From: an uncultured bacterium
GTDB lineage: Bacteria > Actinomycetota > Actinomycetes > S36-B12 > CAIYMF01
DNA: 64,000 nucleotides
Assembly: GCA_903826575.1 (NCBI GenBank)
Contig: CAIKEU010000039.1
Location: 1 to 64,000, forward strand
Direction of reading: 5' to 3'
In this document: positions 15,139 through 24,557 of the stretch, piece by piece
Numbering within the stretch: the first letter of the stretch is position 1
Layout: each line of letters opens with the position of its first letter
Program-made: the position numbers and the translations under genes
The notes under the pieces: model-generated
The model's input: only the letters and a program-made list of their open reading frames with translations
Database searches by the model: none
What the model was told of the DNA's origin: nothing

Positions 15139-17853
15139 TCAGCGAGTATCAGAACTCGCTGCCGCTAGGGCTGCGCGGCCGGCTTCCAGTCGAGCGATCG
15201 GCACCCGGAACGGTGAGCACGAGACGTAATCGAGGCCCACCTTGTGGAAGAAGTGCACTGACTCCGGATCCCCACCGTGTTCACCACATACGCCCAACTT
15301 CAAATCAGGACGAGTCTTGCGTCCCTCCGTCGCTGCGATCTGGACGAGACGTCCTACCCCATCGATATCAAGTGATTCGAATGGCGAAACCGTAAACACA
15401 CCCTTGTCGAGGTAGGCAGCGAAGAACGCCGCCTCCACATCGTCTCGGCTGAATCCCCAGGTGGTTTGGGTGAGGTCGTTGGTGCCGAAGGAGAAGAACT
15501 CGGCGGCCTCCGCGATGCGATGCGCGGTGAGGGCCGCGCGTGGCAGCTCAATCATCGTGCCAACGGGAATGTTCAGCGCCCGGCTTTCACGCTCAGAAAT
15601 TTCTTTAATAATTCCGCCTGTTTCATCTGCGACGAGGTGAAGCTCCATCACCGAGCCGACCAGCGGCACCATGATTTCAACCTTCGGCGTACCGCCAGCA
15701 TTGAGACGGTCTACAACAGCCTCAGTGATCGCACGTACCTGCAATGCGAACAGGCCCGGCACCACCAAGCCAAGACGCACACCGCGAAGACCAAGCATCG
15801 GGTTTGACTCATGTAGACGTTCCACGGCCGCAAGGAGTGCAAGGTCGTTAGCATTCGGGCTGCCCTGCTCATGTGCGATTGCAACGCGAACAGACAACTC
15901 GGTCAGGTTAGGCAGGAATTCGTGCAGCGGCGGATCGAGGAGACGAATCGTTGTGGGCAATCCATCCATCGCTTCTAGCAACTCGACGAAATCCTTGCGC
16001 TGCAAGGGAAGCAGCGCGGCGAGCGCATCGTCACGCTCGTCTGATGTCTCAGCCAAGATCACACGTTCAATCAGGACGCGACGATCACCGAGGAACATGT
16101 GCTCGGTGCGAGTAAGACCAATACCCTCGGCGCCAAGGTGACGTGCGCGCAATGCATCTTCCGCGGTGTCAGCATTCGCGCGAACTCGCAGCCGTCGCGT
16201 GCTATCGGCGTGACGCAGTAGACGATCAACTGAGCGAATCAGCGCCGCCGATTCCTCATCAGCCATGGCGATCGCTTCGTCCACCCCATGCTCGAGGTAG
16301 GTGACGACGGGTGACGGCACAACGGGCACCTCGCCAAGGAAGATCTCACCCGTTGATCCGTCGATGCTGATGACATCACCTTGACTGATCAGCGTGGTAT
16401 CAACGCGCGCCTGTTGTGCGTGCACGTCTACGTCCAGCTCTTCAGCACCACACACACATGTCTTACCCATACCGCGCGCGACGACGGCGGCGTGACTCGT
16501 CTTACCTCCACGCGCAGTGAGGATTCCGGCCGCGGCAATCATTCCTGCGAGATCATCGGGATTCGTTTCGCGACGAACCAAAATCACCGACTTACCCTGC
16601 TCGGCCCACTCGATTGCGGTGGCCGAATCAAACACCGCATGGCCAACGGCCGCACCCGGCGAGGCTGCCATCCCCTTGGTGAGAAGGGTAAGTGAGTCGG
16701 CCGCACCGAACTGCGGGAACATCAGCTGCGCGAGCTGCGCCCCGGTGACTCGATCGAGAGCCTCGTCCTCGGTGATTAAGTTTTCGTCGACGAGTTGGGT
16801 TGCAATGCGGAAGGCTGCTGCGGCCGTGCGCTTACCCACACGGGTCTGCAACATCCAGAGCTTGCCTCGCTCAATCGTGAATTCGATGTCACACAGATCG
16901 CGGTAATGGGTTTCAAGCCGACGCATCACCGTCATCAGTTCTCTGTGCGCGGATGGCTGCATCTCAGCCAAATCGTCCAGGCTCAAGGTGTTGCGAATAC
17001 CCGCCACAACGTCCTCACCCTGCGCATTGGCAAGGTAATCGCCGTAGGCACCCGATGCACCCGTCGATGGATCTCGCGTAAATGCAACACCCGTACCCGA
17101 ATCTGGGCCAAGGTTGCCGAAAACCATCGTGCAGATATTGACGGCCGTACCAAGGTCATGCGGGATCCGCTCACGACGACGGTAGAGACGTGCGCGATCG
17201 GTGTTCCATGAGTGAAAGACTGCGCGGATTGCAAGGTCGAGTTGCTCGCGCGGATGCTGCGGGAAGTCGATTCCGCATTGGTCGCGAACGATCTCTTTGT
17301 ACGTGTGCACGAGGTGCTGAAGATCGTGAACGTCAAGATCGACGTCCGATTCGACGCCCTTCATCGCCTTCGCCTTTTCGAGGGCGTCACTGAAGAACTC
17401 ACCCTCAATATCGAGCACAGTCTTGCCAAACATCTGAATCAGACGACGGTAGGAATCCCACGAGAAGCGCTCGTCACCACTTGCCTCGGCAAGGCCAACA
17501 ACACTCGCATCGTTAAGACCAATGTTAAGAACTGTTTCCATCATTCCGGGCATGGAGAACTTCGCACCCGAACGCACACTCACCAAAAGTGGATCGTGGC
17601 GATCTCCGAGCCGTCGTCCAAGTTGGTCTTCAAGTTGACGCAACGCTTGGGTCACTTGAACGCGCAACTCGGGCGGCTCTTTACCGGCGACGAGATACGT
17701 GCGGCACGCTTCAGTGGTGATCGTGAATCCGGGAGGCACCGGCAGCCCGAGATTCGTCATCTCAGCAAGGTTCGCTCCCTTACCGCCGAGTAGATCCTTT
17801 GCGTCCTTCGAACCTTGACTGAAGTCATAGACAAAGGTCGGTGTCGGAGCCAT
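15139..17853 (-). CDS. ppdK: Pyruvate, phosphate dikinase
   Basis: The enzyme interconverts pyruvate, ATP and phosphate with PEP, AMP and pyrophosphate. All three domains are present in about 904 residues: the N-terminal ATP-grasp domain (DLLGGKGANLAEMTNLGLPV), the central swivelling domain with the catalytic His in GGKTSHAAVVARGMGK, and the C-terminal PEP/pyruvate TIM barrel ending in KLGVCGEHGGDPESV. The ATG at 17853 is chosen because AAAGG precedes it at good spacing and the product then begins MAPTPTFVYDFSQG as in the family. The 18 codons upstream do not fit. It is probably transcribed alone. Confidence 0.96.
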   Translation of the reverse strand: MAPTPTFVYDFSQGSKDAKDLLGGKGANLAEMTNLGLPVPPGFTITTEACRTYLVAGKEPPELRVQVTQALRQLEDQLGRRLGDRHDPLLVSVRSGAKFSMPGMMETVLNIGLNDASVVGLAEASGDERFSWDSYRRLIQMFGKTVLDIEGEFFSDALEKAKAMKGVESDVDLDVHDLQHLVHTYKEIVRDQCGIDFPQHPREQLDLAIRAVFHSWNTDRARLYRRRERIPHDLGTAVNICTMVFGNLGPDSGTGVAFTRDPSTGASGAYGDYLANAQGEDVVAGIRNTLSLDDLAEMQPSAHRELMTVMRRLETHYRDLCDIEFTIERGKLWMLQTRVGKRTAAAAFRIATQLVDENLITEDEALDRVTGAQLAQLMFPQFGAADSLTLLTKGMAASPGAAVGHAVFDSATAIEWAEQGKSVILVRRETNPDDLAGMIAAAGILTARGGKTSHAAVVARGMGKTCVCGAEELDVDVHAQQARVDTTLISQGDVISIDGSTGEIFLGEVPVVPSPVVTYLEHGVDEAIAMADEESAALIRSVDRLLRHADSTRRLRVRANADTAEDALRARHLGAEGIGLTRTEHMFLGDRRVLIERVILAETSDERDDALAALLPLQRKDFVELLEAMDGLPTTIRLLDPPLHEFLPNLTELSVRVAIAHEQGSPNANDLALLAAVERLHESNPMLGLRGVRLGLVVPGLFALQVRAITEAVVDRLNAGGTPKVEIMVPLVGSVMELHLVADETGGIIKEISERESRALNIPVGTMIELPRAALTAHRIAEAAEFFSFGTNDLTQTTWGFSRDDVEAAFFAAYLDKGVFTVSPFESLDIDGVGRLVQIAATEGRKTRPDLKLGVCGEHGGDPESVHFFHKVGLDYVSCSPFRVPIARLEAGRAALAAASSDTR

Positions 17854-17951
17854 TGATTCACGCCTTTCGTAAGGGATCACCACGTGCTGCGCATCGCGTT
17901 CACGCAAGAACGGGATGGGCCACGATAGCGCGAACGTGACCTATCGCACAC

Positions 17952-18001
17952 GGTGCACTGCACCAACCGTTACATGTCCGGTGATGTTTCAGTGCAGTGA
18001 A
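17952..18001. promoter_or_regulatory. Two related palindromes upstream of ppdK
   Basis: GGTGCACTGCACC (17952-17964) is a perfect odd palindrome. TTCAGTGCAGTGAA (17988-18001) is an imperfect one. Both contain CACTGCAC, in opposite orientation. They lie about 100-150 bp upstream of the ppdK start and could be operator sites for a dimeric regulator. The regulator is unknown. Confidence 0.3.
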
Positions 18002-18107
18002 CTTTTGACGATCGTTCCCCTAGGCGGGATACATCGTCGAACGGCTGAGATTCCTTGTGATTTCAGGCGTATGCAAGCGGTTACGGATCCACACATCCGC
18101 GTCGTTG

Positions 18108-19295
18108 TTAGCCGCCGGAGACGGAGAGTTCTGCGGCAGAAATATCGTCTAGGAAACCCGTCAGATCATCTGGGTCGTCGAGCCAACGATCCGGGAGCGC
18201 CACTTTCTTACCCGGTTGCGTGCGACCGCGCGGCCCTTCGCTGACTTCGCCCGGCCATGGCTGGTCGAGGTTAAGTTGTGAAAGTAGCTCATCGATCTCG
18301 TCGAGGCTTGATGCCAGTGCGAGTTGGCGTCGGATCTCACCTTTAACCGAGAAGCCCTTCAGGTACCACGCGATGTGCTTACGGAAATCACGTGGCCCAG
18401 AGATCTCGCCGAACACCTCGGTAAGCAATTGCGCGTGATGACGCATCACCTGTGATACCTGTCGCAGATCCGGATTCGCCGGGATCTCGTGACCACTCAT
18501 CGATGCCGCGAGCTGTCCGAACAACCACGGCCGGCCGAGGCAACCACGTCCGACGACGATGCCTGCCGCACCGGTGTGCTCCATCATGCGCCTGGCATCT
18601 TGATGCGTCCACACATCACCATTACCGAGCACCGGGATACCAAACGGCTCAAGCTCTTCAACCAGCCGCGCGATCGCATCCCAATCGGCGTGACCTGAAT
18701 ACAACTGACTCGCGGTGCGTCCATGTAGTGCTACCCAGGCCGCACCTTCTTCGGCAGCGGTACGTCCCGCCTCCAGATACGTCAGGTGATCGTCGTCGAT
18801 TCCCTTACGCATTTTGACGGTGACGGGAGGTGCCGGTTTGCCCAGCGCCTGAGCCGTTTCGTTCGCAGTAGTGACGGCATCGTGAACGATCGCGCGGAAG
18901 AGCCCGCGTTTCCACGGCAGCGCTGAGCCACCACCCTTGCGCGTTACCTTCGCGACGGGGCAGCCGAAGTTGAGATCGATGTGATCGGCACGATCCTCCT
19001 CGACGAGGAGTCGCACCGCGTTAGCAACCGTTGTGGGGTCAACTCCGTAGAGCTGGATGCTGCGCGGTGATTCGTCGGGATCAGTTTCGATCATCCGCAT
19101 CGTCTCGTCGTTGCGCTCGACGAGTGCTCGCGAGGTGATCATCTCGGTGACGTAAATGCCGGTGATTTCGTTGTGCGTTGCTGCTCTGGCTTGCTCGCGG
19201 GCCAAGCGTCGGAACGCGCGATTGGTGATGCCAGCCATCGGCGCAAGGACGACGGGTACTCCGCCGCGCGCGAGAAGTTCGTAGCCAGGTTGCAC
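18108..19295 (-). CDS. dusB: tRNA dihydrouridine synthase
   Basis: This flavoenzyme reduces uridines in the tRNA D-loop. The FMN-binding barrel opens with VVLAPMAGITNRAFRRLAR. It carries the catalytic-Cys motif DLNFGCPVAKVTRKGGGSAL, the phosphate-binding LGNGDVWT and AGIVVGRGCLGRPWLF. The C-terminal helical region follows, for about 395 residues in total. The frame is open 50 codons further upstream, but that stretch is Arg/Ser-rich junk. The GTG at 19295 gives MQPGYELLARGGVP, which fits the family N-terminus. It diverges from the HNH gene. Confidence 0.93.
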   Translation of the reverse strand: MQPGYELLARGGVPVVLAPMAGITNRAFRRLAREQARAATHNEITGIYVTEMITSRALVERNDETMRMIETDPDESPRSIQLYGVDPTTVANAVRLLVEEDRADHIDLNFGCPVAKVTRKGGGSALPWKRGLFRAIVHDAVTTANETAQALGKPAPPVTVKMRKGIDDDHLTYLEAGRTAAEEGAAWVALHGRTASQLYSGHADWDAIARLVEELEPFGIPVLGNGDVWTHQDARRMMEHTGAAGIVVGRGCLGRPWLFGQLAASMSGHEIPANPDLRQVSQVMRHHAQLLTEVFGEISGPRDFRKHIAWYLKGFSVKGEIRRQLALASSLDEIDELLSQLNLDQPWPGEVSEGPRGRTQPGKKVALPDRWLDDPDDLTGFLDDISAAELSVSGG

Positions 19296-19462
19296 GTCGA
19301 TTAGTGTCCCACGGTTGTTCGATCTGGCCGATTCCGTTCGCGCGAGGCATTCGTTTGCCGAGCTTGCTGCGGGTTCGCTGCGGGTTCGCTGGGCTGACCT
19401 GCGACGATTACGCGACGTAACCGCGATCACGGAAAGTAGTTGCAATCATTGGGGATTCGGGC

Positions 19463-19498
19463 TTGACAAGGTTTTCGCACACCCGTACTATTCATACA
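19463..19498 (+). promoter_or_regulatory. Consensus sigma-70 promoter of a leaderless mRNA
   Basis: A perfect -35 TTGACA (19463-19468), a 17-bp spacer and -10 TACTAT (19486-19491) are followed after 6 nt by the ATG at 19498. Transcription should therefore begin at the start codon itself. This is the clearest leaderless promoter in the window and it fixes the start of the HNH gene. Confidence 0.85.
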
Positions 19499-20901
19499 TG
19501 TGTTCGATATCTGATGCGTCTCTCGGCGCTGAGTCAGTGGCCGAGTTGGTGGCCTCTGCCCATCTGTCGATCACACATCTTGCCAAGCTTGTCGGTGAGG
19601 AAGTCACCAACGGATTTACCTGCGATGAGTCGGCTGCGGCCCTTATGCGCGAGGTTGAGCTGCTCAGTTCCGTAGCCGATTTAGCGAACGCGGTTATCGC
19701 TACTCGGCTCGCTCGCATTGAAGCCTCGGGCGCTGCGATCAATGAGGGTTGGTCGTCGTCAACGCGTTGGCTTCAAGCAACCTGTCACCGTTCTGAACGT
19801 GAAGCCCGGGCATCAATTGGTCGTGCGCGAGTGCTACGCGATTCCTTCCGCGCGACGCAGTTGGCGTGGCTTGCCGGTGAGGCGTCCGGCGACGCGGTTC
19901 GCGAGATCACCGCCGAGGTTGGCAAGGCGGCGCGTGCCCTCCCCCATGAGCAACGCGAGGCCGGTATCGCGATGGCTCAAGAGATCGTCCTGCCCGTTGC
20001 AAAGGTGGGCACAGTTGCCGATGTTCGCACCGTCATTGAAGGCTTAAAGCTCGGCATCGATCCAGATGGTGCTCGGCAGGCCGAGATCGACGCGTATGAC
20101 GATCAGTTCCTCACCTTCACCACTGTCGGTGCTGGCGTCGATGTCAAGGGCTATCTCACGCATGAGACGGCTGCCATGGTGCAGACGGTGCTGGGCCAGA
20201 TCGTTGACGGGTGGTACCGCAGCGGGTCCTTGGCCCCTGCGGATTCGGGCTACGAGGGTGAGACTCAGGCGCAGCAGCGCCGACGCCAGCGTCTGCGCCG
20301 CAGCCATCTGTCTGCCATTGCTTTGGAGAATCTTGCCGAGCGCGCCTTGGCTGGTGAGTTCGTTGGCTCACATCATGGGGTTGCACCTCACGTGACGTTG
20401 ACGGTTGATCTCAATCTGATGAGCAACGAGCTCGGCGGCCGGCTTCACATTCCCGGCATGGAATCCACAACGACGGTCTGCACCCAAACCGCACAGCGCA
20501 TGCTCTGCGATTCGGGCGTAACGGCCGTGGTGATGGACAACGAGACGAGTTCAGCAAGCAGCCCCCACGACATCGCCTCACGGCTGTTGAGTGAATCTCG
20601 GCGAGTGCTATGGGTCGGGCGTGAACACCGCACGGTGCCACCTCGATTGCGTCGAGCATTGGAAGTCCGAGATCGACATTGTGCTTATCCGGATTGCCGA
20701 GTTGATGTCAGTAGATGTCATGCCCACCACGTTGTGGAATGGGAACACGGCGGATTGACCGATCTCGATAACTGCATCCTGCTATGCCAACGCCATCATC
20801 GGTCGGTACATGAGGGTGGAGCAACGATCGCGGCCGTCGGTCGTGATCCGCGCGCTGCTGGCTACTGGTCGATCAGTCCACCAAAGAGGCGACGATGGTA
20901 G
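19498..20901 (+). CDS. DUF222 domain HNH endonuclease-like protein
   Basis: The protein has about 467 residues. An N-terminal DUF222 helical domain (STRWLQATCHRSEREARASI is typical) is followed by a C-terminal HNH nuclease domain with CAYPDCRVDVSRCHAHHVVEWEHGG, then LDNCILLCQRHHRSVHEGG. The Cys pairs and the His-Asn-His catalytic pattern are intact. Such proteins occur in many copies in actinobacteria (13E12-repeat-like) and are thought to be mobile; their function is unclear. The frame is open from 19315, but the ATG at 19498 is set by the leaderless promoter. Confidence 0.9.
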   Translation: MCSISDASLGAESVAELVASAHLSITHLAKLVGEEVTNGFTCDESAAALMREVELLSSVADLANAVIATRLARIEASGAAINEGWSSSTRWLQATCHRSEREARASIGRARVLRDSFRATQLAWLAGEASGDAVREITAEVGKAARALPHEQREAGIAMAQEIVLPVAKVGTVADVRTVIEGLKLGIDPDGARQAEIDAYDDQFLTFTTVGAGVDVKGYLTHETAAMVQTVLGQIVDGWYRSGSLAPADSGYEGETQAQQRRRQRLRRSHLSAIALENLAERALAGEFVGSHHGVAPHVTLTVDLNLMSNELGGRLHIPGMESTTTVCTQTAQRMLCDSGVTAVVMDNETSSASSPHDIASRLLSESRRVLWVGREHRTVPPRLRRALEVRDRHCAYPDCRVDVSRCHAHHVVEWEHGGLTDLDNCILLCQRHHRSVHEGGATIAAVGRDPRAAGYWSISPPKRRRW

Positions 20902-20933
20902 GTATCTTCCACGGCAGCGATGTCAGCAGCCGA

Positions 20934-21731
20934 CTAATGCGCGTGATCCCCTTCAGCCGATGCAATCGCATCGCGATCAGTCACGCCCGGAGTTCCCAGC
21001 TTGACGCCTGCGGGCAGCGCCACGTGCACATCGTCGCAGTCGTCTACCGCCACAGTTCCGTGACGCACGACGAGCGAGAGCACATGCCCGCCGGTGGTTC
21101 TGTCATCGCTGAGGAAGTGCAAGTGATAGCCGGGAACTTCAACGCCCGCAGTCGCATCGGGGAATCGGAAGCCAAGCAATGTGCCACGAGCATTAGGCAC
21201 ATGCCACGTCGTCTGGTGAGCAACAACGTCGACAAGGGGTGGGTAGGGCGGTGTTTGGCGAGCAACACTGCGCAGGCCAATATCGTCAAAATCTCCGTCG
21301 ATCCTCACCGCTACTACCGATGCATCGGGTGCGGCAAGGCTGTCGATCAGTGCAGTGAGGTCGTCCCACGCCATCGGCTCGTTGATCTCATGCGTAACGC
21401 TAGGGGTAAACATGCACGCGACAGCAAATGGCGTACGTGTGGTGAGTGGCACTTCGCGCAGCACCGTGTCGCTGCCAGCCACCCAGGCATGGCCGTCGAG
21501 GATCATCAGCTCACCATCGAGCTTCTGAATCGTGCCGATACCCAGGTCGCCCATGCGCATGACTTCGGCCAGAGTGATGTCCGAGTCGTACTTACCCTGC
21601 AGCAGTGCGTCGATCGTGCCAGCCTGGACCACCTGATGCTCATGCACCGGATCATGATCAAAGCCCGCACGCGTCAGAGCACGAAGATGCAGCGCCCCGA
21701 TGAGTCGGTCATCGACGATGTCGCGAGCCAT
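20934..21731 (-). CDS. alsD: Alpha-acetolactate decarboxylase
   Basis: The enzyme converts acetolactate to acetoin, an overflow route for pyruvate. Family motifs are seen throughout the 265 residues: HQVVQAGTIDALLQGKYDSD, GDLGIGTIQKLDGELMILDG, TPFAVACMF, RIDGDFDDIGLRSVARQTPP, GTLLGFRFPD and the zinc/active-site stretch VEVPGYHLHFLSDDRTTGGH. No acetolactate synthase or acetoin gene is nearby. It ends 32 bases from the convergent HNH gene and starts 12 bases downstream of the glyS stop on the same strand, so it may be cotranscribed with glyS. Confidence 0.92.
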   Translation of the reverse strand: MARDIVDDRLIGALHLRALTRAGFDHDPVHEHQVVQAGTIDALLQGKYDSDITLAEVMRMGDLGIGTIQKLDGELMILDGHAWVAGSDTVLREVPLTTRTPFAVACMFTPSVTHEINEPMAWDDLTALIDSLAAPDASVVAVRIDGDFDDIGLRSVARQTPPYPPLVDVVAHQTTWHVPNARGTLLGFRFPDATAGVEVPGYHLHFLSDDRTTGGHVLSLVVRHGTVAVDDCDDVHVALPAGVKLGTPGVTDRDAIASAEGDHAH

Positions 21732-21743
21732 CGAAGTACTCCC

Positions 21744-23126
21744 CTAGCAGCCAGGAAGACGGGCAGCGAGCCAGCCCACAATGGAGTCAAGGCCAATGCG
21801 CTCTTGTTCCATCGTGTCGCGATCGCGAACGGTCACGGCCTGATCGTCAAGAGTGTCAAAGTCCACGGTGACGCAGTACGGGGTCCCGATCTCGTCCTGA
21901 CGACGATAGCGACGGCCAATTGCACCGGCATCGTCGAAGTCGACGTTCCAGTTCTTACGCAGATCGGCAGCCAAATCGCGCGCCTTCGGCGAGAGATCAG
22001 CATTGCGAGACAGCGGCAGTACAGCCACCTTCACCGGAGCAAGTCGCTTATCGAATCGCATCACTGTGCGGGTATCAACACCACCCTTAGCGTTTGGTGC
22101 CTCATCCTCGTCATACGCCTCGAGCATGAACGCCAGCAGAGCGCGAGTGAGTCCAGCAGCCGGCTCGATCACATAGGGGAACCAACGCTCATTGGCTTCC
22201 TGATCGAAGAAGCTGAGGTCAACGCCCGAATGCTCCGAGTGAGTCTTCAGGTCGTAATCGGTCCGGTTGGCAATACCTTCGAGCTCAGCAAATTCCGAGC
22301 CACCGAAGTTGAAGCGGTACTCGATATCTACCGTGCGCTTGGAATAGTGCGACAGCTTCTCTTTGGCATGTTCGTAGAAGCGCAGGTTGTCGGGCGAGAG
22401 ACCGAGGTCGAGGTACCAATTCCAACGCGTCTTGAGCCAGTATTCGTGCCACTCCTCATCCGTACCGGGCACAACGAAGAATTCCATCTCCATCTGCTCG
22501 AACTCGCGCGTGCGGAAGATGAAGTTGCCGGGCGTGATCTCGTTACGGAACGACTTACCCACTTGGGCAATACCGAACGGTGGCTTCTTCCGAGCGGTGC
22601 CAGCCACGTTCGCGTAGTTCACGAAGATGCCCTGGGCCGTTTCGGGGCGAAGGTAGTGAACGGACGCATCATCTTGCACCGGCCCCAGGTGGGTCGAGAG
22701 CAGGCCGTTGAAGTTACGCGGCTCAGTGAATTGACCCTTATTGCCACAGTTCGGGCAGTTGAGCCCAGCCAAACCACCCTCGGGGGCGCGGCCGTGCTTG
22801 GCCTCATACGCCTCGATCAAGTGATCTTCGCGGAAACGCTTATGACATGCGGTGCACTCCGTCAACGGGTCGACGAACGCTTCGAGGTGGCCAGAGGCAG
22901 CCCACACCTGTGGGGCCAAGATCACCGCAGAGTCGAGGCCAACGATGTCATCGCGGGATTGCACCATTGAACGCCACCACTGGCGACGAATGTTTTCCTT
23001 GAGCTCAACGCCAAGCGGACCGTAGTCCCAAGCGGAGCGAGTGCCACCATAAATCTCAGAGCAGGGGTACACAAACCCCCGACGCTTGGACAGGTTGACA
23101 ACGGCATCGACGCGATCGAGGGCCAT
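21744..23126 (-). CDS. glyS: Glycyl-tRNA synthetase (dimeric, class II)
   Basis: This is the single-chain alpha2-type enzyme of about 460 residues (the type often called glyQS). It has class II motifs: the motif 1 region [19 protein letters not shown], a zinc-binding pair CTACHKRF and CPNCGNKG, motif 2 [25 protein letters not shown], and motif 3 in [14 protein letters not shown]-terminal anticodon-binding domain begins near KVAVLPLS. The ATG at 23126 is chosen over 23141 because GGAG sits at the right distance ahead of it. Confidence 0.96.
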   Translation of the reverse strand: MALDRVDAVVNLSKRRGFVYPCSEIYGGTRSAWDYGPLGVELKENIRRQWWRSMVQSRDDIVGLDSAVILAPQVWAASGHLEAFVDPLTECTACHKRFREDHLIEAYEAKHGRAPEGGLAGLNCPNCGNKGQFTEPRNFNGLLSTHLGPVQDDASVHYLRPETAQGIFVNYANVAGTARKKPPFGIAQVGKSFRNEITPGNFIFRTREFEQMEMEFFVVPGTDEEWHEYWLKTRWNWYLDLGLSPDNLRFYEHAKEKLSHYSKRTVDIEYRFNFGGSEFAELEGIANRTDYDLKTHSEHSGVDLSFFDQEANERWFPYVIEPAAGLTRALLAFMLEAYDEDEAPNAKGGVDTRTVMRFDKRLAPVKVAVLPLSRNADLSPKARDLAADLRKNWNVDFDDAGAIGRRYRRQDEIGTPYCVTVDFDTLDDQAVTVRDRDTMEQERIGLDSIVGWLAARLPGC

Positions 23127-23183
23127 GATTATGTGCTCCATCCGGCTGGTATGTCGGCGAGAAGTATTCGGATTAATCCCAGC

Positions 23184-23599
23184 CTACTGGAACGTTTCGT
23201 AATGCCACTCCAGAGGCCGTCGCACGAATGGTCGATCAATCGCAATCACATCATCGAAAAGCTCACGTAGCACCGGCTCAGACTCGCGCGGGCACACCGG
23301 TACCGCAAACACCGTCGTAGCAGCACCGGCATCACGAAGCAGCGCACCCATCGCGCGCGCGGCCGTGCCGGTCTCAACTCCGTCATCAATCACAACGACT
23401 GTTCCACCAGCAATACCCGACGGAAGTTCGCCGCGGAATTCGTACAGCTCAAGCTCGGGTAACAGACCCGTTGCCTGAGCTGCTTTCGCAACGGGCACAC
23501 CACCGGGCGCGATCGCGATCTAACACACTCAGCGGTCAGCCAATCAATCAGCAGTGGCGCAAGTTGTTCACCGGCATCGGCGAAATCACGAAATGTCAT
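23184..23599 (-). pseudogene. Phosphoribosyltransferase-family gene with frameshift
   Basis: Two frames form one phosphoribosyltransferase-like protein. The N-terminal part MTFRDFADAGEQLAPLLIDW and following residues lies in one frame (from 23599). The rest, IAIAPGGVPVAKAAQATG, then VVVIDDGVETGTAARAMGAL (the PRPP loop) and a C-terminal tail, lies in another. The frames meet at 23519-23522, where one missing base explains the shift. It is either a pseudogene or an assembly or sequencing error. Family members often sit near tRNA synthetases or act on damaged or exogenous bases; the substrate is unknown. The upstream gene at 23601 ends 1 base before this start. Confidence 0.65.
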
Positions 23600-23600
23600 A

Positions 23601-23954
23601 TCAGTTCATCAACTCATCTGGCGATTGCGCGATCATGCTCACGAAATCCGTCACGCCGACTGCGGATCGAGAGGTGAGTACCTCAAAAGCCGATGCTTCA
23701 TCCTCGGCCGACTGCAAGAAAACCGCACGAAGTTTGATCTCATAGTTCCCCAAGGCACGTCGATAGCTGCCAACATCAGTCCACTCATGTGCCAGCACCA
23801 GCACGCTCGCCTCGTCAACCGCACGTGCAACCCAGCCCCGAATGAAGCCGGGGCTAGCGGCAAAGAGTGCGAGAACCTCGCGCGCGTCTACAAGGGCGTG
23901 ATCGAAGGTGGGGTAGCCAACTATCGGCATCCGATGTCGCGTTACAACTAGCAC
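23601..23954 (-). CDS. Antibiotic-biosynthesis-monooxygenase-like (ABM) domain protein
   Basis: This is a 117-residue protein of the dimeric ferredoxin-like fold. The pattern MLVVTRHRMP, then ALFAASPGFIRGWVARAVDE, LVLAHEWTDVGSYRRALG and a closing strand fits the ABM family seen in many actinobacterial genomes; the substrate is unknown. The GTG start at 23954 follows GGGGGA directly, which is too close for a normal ribosome site. A TAGGTT element ends 6 nt before it, so a leaderless mRNA is possible. It lies upstream of the frameshifted phosphoribosyltransferase. Confidence 0.65.
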   Translation of the reverse strand: MLVVTRHRMPIVGYPTFDHALVDAREVLALFAASPGFIRGWVARAVDEASVLVLAHEWTDVGSYRRALGNYEIKLRAVFLQSAEDEASAFEVLTSRSAVGVTDFVSMIAQSPDELMN

Positions 23955-24001
23955 TCCCCCAACCTACGCCCGTTAACCCGATCTGACGTAAGGTGAGCGA
24001 C

Positions 24002-24436
24002 GTGCCAGAAAGTAAGCGCCACCCCGCCCGGCGGCCAACCCAGCGTTCGGCCAAGCCGTCACATAAGTCGGCGCAATCAACATCGGGTAGCGCCAAAGCC
24101 GGCTCATCGAAATCCGGTCAGTCGAAGAGTGCGTCAAGCAAGGCGTATGCGCCCGGTTGGCGGGGATCGCTCGAGCGCGCAAGTGTCGGGCCGCTCTTTT
24201 TCCTGAACTCTCTGCCCCGCTTACTTGTGCCGTTAATGCTTGGCGTTCTGATGATCATGGGCTTAGCTTTGCCATGGCACTGGACCGGTATCTTCCTGCT
24301 GATTCCGGCCGCATTCCTCGGCTGGCTGATGGTGCTGTCGTGGCCGCTACTGTCCACAGCAGGAAAACTCGCCCGCGCCGGAGCAGTTATCGGATTGATC
24401 ATCGGCTGCGTTTTGCGCGTCACCGGCCACCTGTAG
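24002..24436 (+). CDS. Small membrane protein, actinobacterial (DUF6703-like)
   Basis: The protein has about 144 residues. A basic Ser/Lys/Ala-rich low-complexity N-terminus (about 1-50) is followed by SLERASVGPLFFLNSLPRL and three hydrophobic spans (about 72-92, 94-114 and 122-140). The layout is that of small actinobacterial membrane proteins of unknown function. The GTG at 24002 is preferred over 23993 because AAGGTGA precedes it at about 6-8 bases. It diverges from the ABM gene. Confidence 0.6.
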   Translation: MPESKRHPARRPTQRSAKPSHKSAQSTSGSAKAGSSKSGQSKSASSKAYAPGWRGSLERASVGPLFFLNSLPRLLVPLMLGVLMIMGLALPWHWTGIFLLIPAAFLGWLMVLSWPLLSTAGKLARAGAVIGLIIGCVLRVTGHL

Positions 24437-24520
24437 ACCGCGCGTTCCGCGTCCACGCCCCGCTTCACGTTCACGTCATGGCGCAGGCCCGCCGGGAGAC
24501 ATTCACCAGCCAAAACGATA

Positions 24521-24557
24521 TTGACAATCGTTTTCATTTAGGACAACAATCGCACTG
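24521..24557 (+). promoter_or_regulatory. ZIP-gene promoter overlapped by a Zur-like operator
   Basis: TGACAATCGTTTTCA (24522-24536) matches the actinobacterial Zur palindrome TGAAAATCATTTTCA at 13 of 15 positions. It overlaps a perfect -35 TTGACA (24521-24526). With an 18-bp spacer, -10 AACAAT (24545-24550) ends 6 nt before the GTG at 24557, so the mRNA should be leaderless. Repressor binding here would block RNA polymerase. Confidence 0.7.

Noticed and set aside
20895-22970. A 691-codon open frame on the plus strand
   Set aside because: It lies antisense to acetolactate decarboxylase and glycyl-tRNA synthetase, both clear families. Its translation has no domain and reflects codon bias of the opposite strand.
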